Of a DNA stretch of 42,500 bases, positions 10,939 to 21,319 are shown one piece after another. Under the pieces are notes generated by a model. That model was given only the letters and a program-made list of their open reading frames with translations. It did not search any database and was not told where the DNA came from. Both the position numbers and the translations under genes were made by a program. Location of the stretch: positions 310,799 through 353,298 of the forward strand of contig NC_006693.1 in the NCBI RefSeq assembly GCF_000091045.1, given 5' to 3'. The stretch's first letter is position 1, and the number at the start of each line of letters is the position of its first letter. Source of the DNA: Cryptococcus deneoformans JEC21. Taxonomy: Eukaryota; Basidiomycota; Tremellomycetes; Tremellales; Cryptococcaceae.

Positions 10939-12749
10939 ATGTCCGTCATCTCCACGCCAATCACCAAACTCTGTACGTCGCCCTTTTTCTTGAACCGCAG
11001 AAAAAATGGTCGTGGTGTCTCCCGTCTTATAGCTGACAACAAAGCACAGTCGGTATCAAACATCCCATTCTCCTCGCGTAAGCTTGATGCAAAAAAAGAT
11101 CTTGCCCCATAAAAGCATATACTAAATAATAGTTTGCAAGGGGGATGAACGTCGCTGCAGGACCCGAGCTTGCGGCTGCCGTATCTAATGCCGGTGGTCT
11201 CGGTGTGATTGGCGGTCTTGGTTATACGTGAGTCGCCACGTTTCATAGGCTCGATGAAGTGCAGCGAGATACACAGCAAAATGTCTCAAACGGATTGCTT
11301 TGGACTAACTTGAAACTTTTCTGACAGACCCAAACATCTTCGAGGGGTTATCAAAGATTTGAAAGCCAGCCTTAAATCACCGGATCTACGTAGGTCGAGC
11401 CCTTTCCTCCCAAATCTCAGCTTTCCATCAATCTAACAAGCTAACACTTGCTTCAGCTTTCGGAGTGGATCTCCTTATCCCATCTTTGGGACCTTCAGCC
11501 CGTAAAACCAACTATGATTATACCAAAGGCCAGCTTAATGATCTCATTGATGTCATCATTGAGGAAAAGGCCAAGCTCTTTGTCTGTGCTGTTGGAGTGC
11601 CACCCAAAGAGGCTGTCGAGAAACTGCACGCCGCTGGTATCTATGTGATGAACGTGAGTCTTGTAATTCATCAAGCTCTACAAGAACGCTAACACGTATT
11701 AAATTTGTTTTTTATTTATTTAGATGGTCGGGCACCCCAAGCATGTCACCAAGGCCCTTGCCCAAGGTGTAGATATCATTTGTGCACAAGTAAGTCAATC
11801 ACTTTGAGGTTTGTCGACTGTCGACTACTGCTCAACCGTGCTAAAATGAAATGCCGTAGGGAGGAGAGGGCGGCGGCCACACTGGCAGAACCACATTCTC
11901 AATCCTCATTCCCGCTTGTGTCGACATTTGCAAAGGCAAAAAGTCTCCTCTCACCGGCCAGCCCGTAAGTATACCTTTTGATTACCCCAATTCCCTTCAC
12001 GTTACACTGAGATTTACTGATGACGATGTCGACTATCCTCTAGGTCCACGTGATTGCTGCAGGTGGCATCTACGACGGCCGCGGTCTTGCAGCATCACTC
12101 ATGTACGGTGCACAAGCTGTCTGGGTCGGCACTCGGTTCGTTGCTAGTACAGAAGCTGCGGCGCCCAAGAAACACAAGGAGCTGTACGTCTTTGGCTTTT
12201 TCTTACCCATATGATACTTGATATAAGGGGCTTATTGGGACTGTAGCATTTTGTCAGCCGATCATGGCGATGCTGACACGACTCTAATCTACACGGGTCG
12301 CCCTTTGCGAGTGAGGCAAACAGATTATGTAAAATCGTGGACCAACAGGCAGGATGAAATGTAATTCCCCTCCCTTTTCAACCGTTTCATAAAGACCGTT
12401 TTCATTTGCTGACATGAGTAATTATCCTTTTTAGATTGCAACTCACCAAGCAAGGAAAAATTCCTCACGACCTTGAGCTGCAGAAGCATCCCGAGAAGAG
12501 TCTCGAAAGTCGCCCCTGGCTCATGGGAGATGTCAGTGCTTTGATTCATGTACGTCCCTTCAATTCGCAAGATCTATCAAAGTAAACCAATCAGGGCAAA
12601 CCGACACAAACTGACAATAATCAATCAAATAGGATGTGAAGCCAGCAAAGGAGATCATAGATGAAATGGTCAGCACCGCAAAGCAATGCCTCGAACACGG
12701 CTATACCTCAGTATCTGGCGGACGAGGTCCTTCCAAGGCCAAGCTTTAG
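10939..12749 (+). CDS. Nitronate monooxygenase (2-nitropropane dioxygenase family, FMN enzyme)
   Basis: These flavoenzymes oxidise alkyl nitronates such as propionate-3-nitronate to carbonyl products and nitrite. Eleven exons: 10939-10972, 11050-11077, 11141-11227, 11328-11389, 11457-11653, 11724-11789, 11860-11964, 12044-12183, 12247-12360, 12435-12549 and 12633-12749, giving 354 aa. The 28-nt second exon restores the family start TKLFGIKHPILLAGMN. Motifs follow in order: AGPELAAAVSNAGGLGVIGG, FVCAVGVPP, GGEGGGHTG with the conserved His of the active site, VIAAGGIYDGRGLAASLMYG and AVWVGTRF in the FMN phosphate-binding region. No signal peptide is present. It is divergent from CSN3, and the strong TATA element suggests regulated expression. 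Substrate range cannot be told from sequence; enoyl reductases share the fold, but the HTG motif supports this call. Confidence 0.92.
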
Positions 12750-13411
12750 GTCTGGATTTTTATTATTTACTCTACTACGATTCCAGAGCATTACTATGGA
12801 TTGTTAAAAGAAGCCTATTCAAATTGACTTGTACTATCTTGTTATGAATGAAATGAGTTTGACGCAATCGCATAACAACTCGTGCCCATCCGCCTAATGC
12901 TCCCTATTATGCTAAGGACAGCGCCAGAGGTATCATACCCACATTGTAAGGAGTGATAGACATACATCGTATGGCGCATCATAGACTACTGTTAATTATT
13001 ATTATCACCTCTCTTGATCTTCCTTTTCTGTTCTATTGAGTCTTGGTGGTTATCTTGTTTCAATAGCACCGCCGTATGGAACTGGGAGATAAACAAACGA
13101 TGATTCATTATTATGTGGATGTGGCAACCTCCCTGAGCAACTGGTAAAGAGAAGGCTGTAGAGAAAGCAGAAGAATAAGTAAAAGAAAGAACGAAAGAGG
13201 AAAGCGAAAAGGCAAACCAAAATAGGAAAGAAGACGGACAACGATGCGTGGCGCTTGGACCCTGAAATCGTCATGTTCCCGCCTCGACTCCAAGTGGCAA
13301 TAATTATCTTCGCTGGCTGGGTAGTAGCCATGGCTTCTCAATTATTGTATATCCCTGCATTGACACCTTTCTACTGGCATAACTCAACTCGCATCATAAG
13401 AAGGAAATAAC
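12750..13411. other. Intergenic region
   Basis: This 662-bp stretch separates two plus-strand genes. It should hold the 3' end of nitronate monooxygenase and the promoter of the polymerase subunit gene. A minus-strand open frame at 13050-13331 is a run of Phe, Leu and Ser codons opposite a purine-rich tract and has no protein-like features. I see no RNA gene. Confidence 0.6.
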
Positions 13412-14324
13412 ATGCCACCTAAAAAAGGATCATCAACTACTACCAAGTCTTCTGGGAAGACAAAGAAGGCTGCTGGTCTTTCCCAAGTGAGCTGATCCCT
13501 TCCTTCCTTTTCGATCCCATAGCAAACAACTAACGAAATATCGTTCCAAAGCCTACCCTCGGCTTTCAATCCCAACGGAAACATTCCGGGACAATCAGCA
13601 AGTCCAAACCCTCATTACAGCGCCAGACATCGACCATCTCGGAAATAAATGTGGAGCCGGAGGGACGAAGTGATAGCGACATTGAACTGCTCGCGGGTTC
13701 CGACATGAAGGATAAAACAACACGTATGGGGGGGAATAAATCTACTGAAAGTAGTGCGCTACCAGAACAAAGGACGGAAGATGAGGAACCCAAGCAACTA
13801 AAAGTGAAAAGTAAAGAATGGGCCCAAGTTCTGAAGGCTGCCAAAGAAGCTATGGGGAACCTTGAGCCCAGTACGTACTGCTATATCCCACTTCCAAAGA
13901 AGGCATAAGAGAGATAAGAACTTGACGAATCAAAACCAGTCCACGCACATGCCGATACACACAATGATATACACCGTACGTTCTGAATTCCTTGACTCGT
14001 CGTGGAACCCCGTATTTGACACCCCGTGCTGATACTCCTCGCTCTCGCTGTTCCCTTCCAACCCGACATTATTATTTTTTTAACAGATATCCTTCGTGTC
14101 TTTGACATGACCGCGAAATATGGCCCTTGCGTAGGTATCAGTCGGCTGGATAGATGGAAACGAGCGCAGAAACTGGGTCTTGAACCTCCTGATGAAGTGA
14201 ATTTTTGTGATCAGATATCAATATATCTTGCTAATTGAGCATATAGATAAGGACGATATTAACAACCCAGCAAGGGCGAGAGGACCCATCATATCGAGAG
14301 AATGTGTTGAATGCGTGGTTGTAG
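13412..14324 (+). CDS. DNA polymerase delta subunit 4 (p12/Cdm1 family)
   Basis: This small subunit stabilises the DNA polymerase delta holoenzyme in the nucleus. Five exons (13412-13486, 13552-13870, 13940-13975, 14087-14196, 14247-14324) encode 205 aa. The diagnostic C-terminal block is complete: ILRVFDMTAKYGPCVGISRL, DRWKRAQKLGLEPPDE and then IRTILTTQQG, with the last exon supplying the helix that ends in NVLNAWL. The N-terminus is Lys/Ser/Thr-rich, as expected for a nuclear protein, and has SQPTLGF near residue 25. That resembles the short QxxLxF-type element at the start of fungal homologues and may contact PCNA (inference). The middle is acidic and charged. Human p12 is 107 aa, so this is an extended fungal form. 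Identification by the C-terminal block is firm. Confidence 0.9.
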
Positions 14325-14800
14325 ATCATATCATGATTGTCGTCGATAGTCATATCGGCGATGGGCGCGTGCAGGTACGGCCGTGCGGAGAACGCGGAGA
14401 ATTTAACTGGGGAATTTAATTTTCGCACCTGGAATCTCGTCTCCTGGGTTTTGGGCCTGGGGCTTGCGTGAGGCGAAAACGAACCGAAAGTCATAATGAT
14501 ATCTCGTGTATACAGTAGTAAATTGGGTTGTATGCACTGTACAAATATATTGCAATGTACCCCTTGCAAAGGTGAATACGCGGGGAATGACTGGTAAATT
14601 AGGTTACCGCACAGTGTTTTTCTGCTTATTTCTAATAAATGATCGGTCCGCCGCCCAGCCAAGTCCATTCGCCGACGTCGACGTGAATTCCGATTAATTA
14701 ATTGTTCTTTTTAATCATCTTCATCAACATCATCTTCGTCGCTTCTTGTCCCAGTCTTTCACTTCCCAACTCCCGTCTAATACCTCCTAAGCCAGCACTC
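14325..14800. other. Intergenic region
   Basis: This 476-bp stretch between two plus-strand genes is AT-rich near its right end, just before the transcription factor start. The open frame through 14702-14800 lacks an ATG in frame and is likely 5' untranslated leader. Nothing else is visible. Confidence 0.55.
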
Positions 14801-17800
14801 ATGGACCCCTCCCTGCTCCACTCCTCAGAGGAGGTCAAATCCACAACCAATACTTCTCCCGGTGGCTCGAACGACCCAAGTCCGAATACCACAGGCCAAT
14901 CTCACACGACCGACAGCACAAGTCCATCTACCGTTCCCCAGTCTCAGCCCACATCACAAATATCCAACCAGCCACCGCAATCCTCTTCTCAGTTCCAAAA
15001 TCAACCGGGACAGGATACATCATCTCTCGATGATAACGAAAGCGCCAAGCGTCCTCGCCTAAGGCTCGCCCATGCGTGCGATCGTTGCCGCCGTCGAAAG
15101 ATTCGTTGCGATACTCAGCATCCATGTACCCCTTGTCAGCAATCTAACAATGTCTGCACTTTTGAAACTCCGTCCCGACGGACTGTCAAATCAAAAGGCA
15201 ACTCTGAACGAGTCAGTAGTACCGGGGGTATCAAAAGACCACATTCGCCGGGGCGGGTCTTTGCAAGTCTGGCGACGGGAAAAGGAGAAAGTCAAAGTAA
15301 TCTCGAGGCCAGATTAGCAGCACTGGAAAGCATGCTTAGGGACGTGCCTCCAAACGTTCACAACGCTTTTTTGTCGACGCTTGATGCGCGCTTAGGCAGC
15401 GGAACAGGGGTGGGGTTAAAAGAAGGCGGTGGAGGAGGGGAAGGTGTAGGCGTGGCGGTTGAGGCTCTGGCTGGTACATCATTGGGAAATTTAAACCTTC
15501 CAGGGAACCTCGGCTACAATATGGGAGGTTCAGGACTGAATGCCCAAAGAAGATTGGGTCAGAACGCGTTTTCTCCTGACTGGGCGGCCAATGGCGGTCT
15601 CAGTGGATGGTTGAATGATGCAGTATTGGGAAAAAAGAAGGAAGAGGCGGGAATGGATGAATTAGCGAAGCGACTAGGGGGCATGAGCTTTTTCTACGAA
15701 GATGAGATCGGTCAAGCAAAGTGGCAAGGTATGTAGTGTATCTAGAGCTATAAAGAGAGCTCTGACTGGCAAATCTAGGTGCAACATCAGGATTCCCCCT
15801 CCTTCACCTCCTTGCAGCACATAATGCTCCCAAAGAAGAAGACGAAGCAGATTCAGCTGATGGCGACGTTTCTGGTGAAATGATTGCTTCCCCGGCAACA
15901 GATTCTATCCCCTCTACTTCTCCAAATACCTCAACAATCTTGCCCCGTCGCATTTCTTCATCATCAACCCCAGCCGGCCGAGCGTCATCTGTTCATGCAA
16001 AGGCCCGTTCGTCATCTATCGGCTTAGGTGCAATTGGTCGTCGGGCCAGTAGCGCCGACCGCAGAAAAAAGGAACGTTTCTTCCCGGATCGTACCCCTCG
16101 ACCACACCAAACACTAAATCCCGAAGCCAGCTGGAAGGTCATAACAGGTGTAATCCCACCCGATTTGATGGATACACTAGTCCGTTGCTACCTTTCGACC
16201 TCGCATCTTCTCTGGCCTTTCCTTCACGTCCCATCGTTTTTGACAGATTATGCGAACCCTGCTCAATGGGGAGAACCTGGGTTTACGTGCTTTATTGTGG
16301 CAGTTTGCACCCTATCTTCACGACATGTCGACGATCCCCGAGTGAGAGCAAATCCAGCCGATCCGTCGACTGCGGGCAAGCAATATTTTGAGCTGTTCAA
16401 ACGGCTGCGAGATCTGCCTTCAGCCGACAGGCCGACGCTGTATAGCATCCAAGCGGCATTCCTTGCGGCAATTTACGCTTTTGGATTGGGTAACTTGAGC
16501 AAGGCTTTTTCTTTGCAGGCGGAAAGCATTACGTTATGTCTTGACGGTGGCCTACATAGAAGTGTCGACGGTTATGACCACTTTGACGCCATTGAAAAGG
16601 AGACTAGAAAAGTGAGTTCACTTGGGAAGGATAAAGCTGACGACGATCCAGAGGACGTTCTGGTCCATCTATGCTTGGGATAAGCAATCTGCTGGTGAGC
16701 ATAGAAATCTTGTGAAATTATCGTCATTGACGTCTGTGCAGCACTATTTGGACGACCGCCCATTATTCACCTCCGAGATTGTGATGTAACAGAGCCTCTT
16801 ATCGTCGACGATGAAGATCTCAATCCTGGAGGAATCAAAGATGAATCGATCAACTCAAAAAGTCGAATGTGCGCGTTTGTGGCTACTATTAGACTGCATG
16901 TTATCCTTGAGGTATTTATCCGTCATATCCTTTGGCAAACGCCAAGCTAATAAAGACATAGGGTGTGATCGACTCTGCGACCCAGCCATCAGCTTTCCCA
17001 ACTTCTCCATTCCTTGCTAGAGCAGCGGCCACTATTGCCCGCCGTACAGCCCAAAGTGAGACATTACGAGATGAGGAAGAGCTTCTGGAAGAGTGGAAGA
17101 GAATACTGCCCAAATACTGGTGTTATGACACAGAAACAGCAAACTCTCGAGATCCTATTAGAATCACCCAGGCAGAGAGGCTACATTGTGTGAGCTTCTT
17201 TTAATGTTGGCTAACGTTACGGTACTGACGTATTACGAAGCTGGAGCACCTGGTTAAGATGATCATCTACAGACATAGGTTCTCAGGGTTTGTCGCCATG
17301 CCAGCGTCAACCGCTGAAGAGCGAGCGAGACATCTGGATTTGTGCCGCAAGGCGATGCAGTGCGCGTTAACCATTATTGCAGATCACGTACACATTGTGA
17401 GTTCAGACAAATGTTCGTGAGGATAAATAGTAATGCTGAATCGTTTTCGCAGAGTCAACGTGGGATGATGACTTATTGTATGTCACGGCTGATCGGTAAT
17501 GCAATCGTGGAATCAAGTGCTGATGAGTTATCCCCAGATGGCGTACATGTCATTCACCAGCTTGCTCAAGCAGGTCGTACCCTGGTAGCTGTGATCCTGA
17601 ACTGCCGCAATGCCGATTTCCGACCTATCATCGCCCCGTCAGTTGAAGGACTTCGGTCGTGCGTCGGCTTGTTGAGAAGGTTCAGTGGTCGATACCTATG
17701 TGGTCTCCGATCTGCAGACATCATAGACGAATTTTGTCGAGGTATGATTTATGTCGATCTGGCTATACGAAAGCTAATTGCATTTCCAGTTTGCAACATT

Positions 17801-18639
17801 CCCGTTGACTCACCCCGTGTACCCAACTCGGCCGGCCGACCTTCACCCGCGTGGTTACGTCCAGTACGAAAACGTGTGGCGACCCCTCCTCCAATCGCCG
17901 ACTCGCCTGGTAGCTCTGGTATGATGAACTTTGACCCAAACACTCTCACCGCCAACAGCGGCGTCCATGCTTCGGGGGTTAATGACAACATGAGCATTTC
18001 GGCTGGAGGTTTAGGTGATATTGGGGGCTCTGCCTCTGATCTGGATGCACTTTTCAACACAGCAGCTTACTTCAACGTACCTGGGGGAGAAGTTTCTGCT
18101 GGGATGGCTGGCACCTCTACCGGTAGTGCACCCAATGTAGGCAACCAAAATGCCAACATCGGTCCATCAAACTCTTTCCTTCCTACCCTCGGCGGGCTTG
18201 GTGAGGCATCTGCGCCTTATGACCGTTTTGAAACGCTCTCGCCCAACGTTGAGCTAGGGAATGGCAGTACCATATTTAGCAATTATCAAGATTCCCACGC
18301 TGGCTTCAGTCTCAGTGGTGATACGGATCATCCTATGGGCAGTGGCCCGGGAACGTCGGTAGGTGCAGGCGCTGGGCACATCAGTTTTGATTACGGGTTA
18401 AACGGACATGGGTTCGGGGGCGAGAGCTTAGCAATGAAGGGCATGGATAACGTGTCAGATGGGTTGAAACAAGGAACAGGTGGTAGCAACCTGTAAGTCC
18501 CAATTATGCGTTCCCTCGGCTCTATTGCGTCCTATTCAAGGAGCTTATCAAATTGTACAGGTCTGCTGCTACGATCCTTAGTTTGATGGAGGAGGGTTCT
18601 TTTGATTACGGGAGCATATTTACGGATCAAGCACCATAA
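14801..18639 (+). CDS. Zn2Cys6 fungal transcription factor with fungal-specific regulatory domain
   Basis: Nine exons: 14801-15728, 15779-16611, 16652-16694, 16742-16911, 16962-17189, 17241-17396, 17453-17741, 17790-18492 and 18561-18639, giving 1142 aa. The first ~80 residues are Ser/Thr/Gln/Pro-rich. The binuclear zinc cluster at about residues 93-120 is canonical (C-x2-C-x6-C-x5-C-x2-C-x6-C, beginning [12 protein letters not shown]). A predicted helix ([12 protein letters not shown]) follows and could dimerise. The middle homology region spans about residues 400-650, from [18 protein letters not shown] through [15 protein letters not shown] and the hallmark [11 protein letters not shown], which is assembled across an intron. 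The C-terminal ~300 residues are Gly/Asn/Ser/Pro-rich and acidic at the end ([14 protein letters not shown]), a plausible activation region. The target genes cannot be inferred. It should bind CGG half-sites as a dimer. Confidence 0.93.
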
Positions 18640-20395
18640 TTAGACGTGGCCGTCCGTAGTGTCTGCTATTATTTTTTTCGTGTTTCGTCAATTTATTTTG
18701 TTTCTTGGAGGTTAAATCTAATTTCTTGGGCAGCGCCACATGTATGATTACAGAAGGGAGAGTGTTCTGCATAATCTTTATGTGTATTTTGCGACAGTTT
18801 AACGTGGCTGATAACTGTTTGATTTGATATAGCATGCATGATTCCGAGAACCTGCTGATTCGTTATTAATCCTCGCCGTTGATATTACATTCTACACCAG
18901 CAATACAGATACACAGTCTTTCACCTTCTAGTGCAATCCCCCTAGTAATACCGATAGCCTGTTTGCTCCTCGTCAATCATTCATAATAGTTTGTAGTAGG
19001 AAGTGAGAATATAGAAGAGCTCCTCGTGTCCTTCTTGCCTCCTACCGCTGCAGAAATAAATGGCTGTAAGAATACTCTTAATTAAGCTTGCCAAACTCTC
19101 GGGATCAAATCCGAGTTGTGTCGACGGTGACTAACCAGTGACTGTTCCAACTAATAAAGGGGGCGAGTGGAGCCGAAAGCAGGAATAGAGAAAGAAACGA
19201 ACGAACAACGAACAGAAGTCTGTCGTCACTCGCAGCCACAGCGACCCCCTCATCTCCCCAACTGCTGCATCCTTAGAAATACCCCTAGCGCATCCCTCGT
19301 CGATCGTCAAGTAAAGTCTAGTCCGAAGTTTCGATCTTTTATGTCCTCCACAAGTCACGCATGGAAAGCCAAAACAATTATCAGACGTCAGACAACCAGA
19401 ACAGTGGACGATGATGAGATCCAAAAAACCTCTCGACCCCAGAAGATCTAACAGGACTCCACCCAGAGCGCGCGTTATATCCCTCTTTAGCCTTTAGCCT
19501 TGCAGCCTTGAGAAGAAGCTCCGACTTCCGAGCTCCGAGCTCCGACCTCCGAGCAATGACGAATTATAGCTCTCGACCCTCAATCAACCCTTTTTTCCAT
19601 TTGTCACCTCCTACCTGAAATGCTGTGAGATCCTTCCAGTGTGACGGAAGTAAACCGCTTTTTTTTTCCTTCCTTTCTTTACTGCCTGGGGTCCAACGAA
19701 ATACGGACATCAAAGCTAAAGGCTCTTCAGATCGAGGAGATGAGGTTATAGAGTGCATCATGGTAGGGCATGTCTTCTCCTTTCGCACCTTCCTTCTTGA
19801 AGAAGCTCCACGTCGATTACATCAGCCTGCGTTACTTATCATCCAATCATCCCACTGTTACCACCTGTCGCTGTCTGTTTGCCCCCCTTTTTTTCCTACA
19901 TTGCTCTTTATTATTGTCCTACATCCTATGTTATGCCTCAGGTTTTTTTCCTGGCCTTATGTTACCTTATGTTACGGTAACTTGTCATGTATCACAACGT
20001 AATCCTTTTAGACCCAATGAGATTTGCCATGAGGTTGGTTAGTGGTGGCGATCCTTGATGATCGTTGACTTTTAACAATTAAAGCTATGGGTCAGCCTCA
20101 GGAGAAGTTGCATCAATTATGTTGCTCCAACACTATTTACATCATCACAGATCAACCCGACGTCATATTGTTATCTCTCAAGGCTTGCACACCGCTCTAA
20201 CGTGTTGGACAAGTAGTAAGAGATACTCATATCATCTGTCAGATGAAGTGACCAGATCCAATAATAGTCAAACAGTACAGATTAGAAGTTGACCTTTTTT
20301 CAGTTCACTTTTATCTTCACTCTTCCTTGCCCTATCCATTGAGCAATAATACCATTTTGAACTCCTAGAAACCAGAGCAGCACGCATCACACACA
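18640..20395. other. Long intergenic region with no supported gene
   Basis: This 1756-bp stretch is one of the longest gene-free parts of the window. It must contain the 3' end of the transcription factor gene and the promoter of the 20396 gene. Open frames on both strands (for example 19167-19451 and 19625-20002) have no recognisable domain and poor composition. It contains a short tandem repeat at 19518-19552 and several pyrimidine tracts around 19660-19920. I found no convincing RNA gene; an unannotated noncoding RNA or long leader is possible. Confidence 0.5.
19518..19552 (+). repeat. Five tandem copies of a 7-bp unit (GCTCCGA-like)
   Basis: Five consecutive 7-mers can be read: GCTCCGA, CTTCCGA, GCTCCGA, GCTCCGA and CCTCCGA. 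All end in TCCGA and vary only in the first two bases. The array lies in the long intergenic region, 840 bp before the next start codon. TCCGA contains half of a CGG-type site (TCGGA on the other strand), so it could cluster binding sites for a zinc-cluster factor; that is speculation. Confidence 0.75.
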
Positions 20396-20859
20396 ATGAC
20401 AGCCTTGTCCTCTTCCCTTCACCGCGACAATCAGCAAAGTCTTCCGAGGAGGGCGTCTTCAAAGAGTGATAGAAGGCTTGCAAGCGGTGCACCTAATGTC
20501 TCAACTTCTTCGTCCACTGCCTCTCAATCAACCCTTGGAGATTATAACCTTGAAGGTAAAACATTCCTTTTTCATGTCTGTGTGCTACTGGGACTGATCA
20601 TATCACTCTTGGTTATAGGTGAAGAATTACCTTACTCGGAGACATTGGAGAAGAAAAAGAGGAAGTACTCGGAGAAGCTGTATCAGTGGACTCAGGAGAT
20701 GTGGAACAATACAAAACAAGACATGGAGTGAGCCATGCTGAGATTACCAGCTTGGAGTGCCTGCTAACATCATTGATGATCAATCGTAGTCGTCGTTCCT
20801 CGGTATCATCTTCAGAGGACTCCGCCGACATCTACAAAGCCCACAATGAATCCAAATAA
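20396..20859 (+). CDS. 112-aa protein of unknown function with a stop-free first intron
   Basis: Three exons (20396-20555, 20619-20727, 20790-20859) encode 112 aa. The N-terminal half is Ser/Thr/Arg-rich and probably disordered. The middle (GEELPYSETLEKKKRKYSEK followed by LYQWTQEMWN) looks like an amphipathic charged helix, and the end is Ser/Asp-rich (RRSSVSSSEDSAD). I know no family for it. The first intron (20556-20618) is 63 nt, in frame and without a stop. If retained it would insert 21 residues including FLFHVCVLLGLIISLLVI, a good membrane segment, giving a 133-aa protein. Both splice sites are normal (GTAAAA and TATAG), so removal is the default reading. It converges on the NRAMP gene. 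Confidence 0.65.
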
Positions 20860-21319
20860 TGCAATCGACTTGCTGGTACCTCCATCTTGTCCATGGGGAT
20901 TTCGTGTTCGCTTTCCACATTATCGGCATAGCTTCATGGATGGGTCGTTGTCATCTGTAATATAATACCCACAGCGAATTTAATCGTGTCTATAGATTTT
21001 GAGAAGTTATTGTAAGCAGTCAACGGTGTAGCCTATGCAATAGATTCTGTGTATTTGTTGGGTGTGGACTGCCATTCGCAGTCATTACCATCTCCATCGC
21101 CTTTTCCAAGGGTGCCCTTGTTTTTCTCTACAATTCTCGCAATGGTTTCCGCATCGCCGCTTGCAGTCACGACAAGAGTGAAAACAAACAAGCATAATTG
21201 CATAAAGGCGGAAATACCGAAGAACATTTGTTACACATTAGTTAATAGTAAAAATCTAAATCCTTCCACCACCTTGCTATCATAATCTCATTTTCCTCCT
21301 CAATAACAAACCAAGCTCA
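20860..21319. other. Intergenic region between converging genes
   Basis: This 460-bp stretch holds the 3' ends of the 112-aa protein gene and of the NRAMP gene. No open frame or RNA gene is supported. Confidence 0.55.

Noticed and set aside
13050..13341. Hydrophobic minus-strand open frames (Phe/Leu runs)
   Set aside because: They arise from a purine-rich tract on the plus strand, with no start context or partner exons.
19090..19125. tRNA-like arm CTCGG-GATCAAAT-CCGAG
   Set aside because: The 5-bp stem is perfect but the loop has 8 bases and lacks the TTC start, and no acceptor, D or anticodon arms can be found at the right distances.
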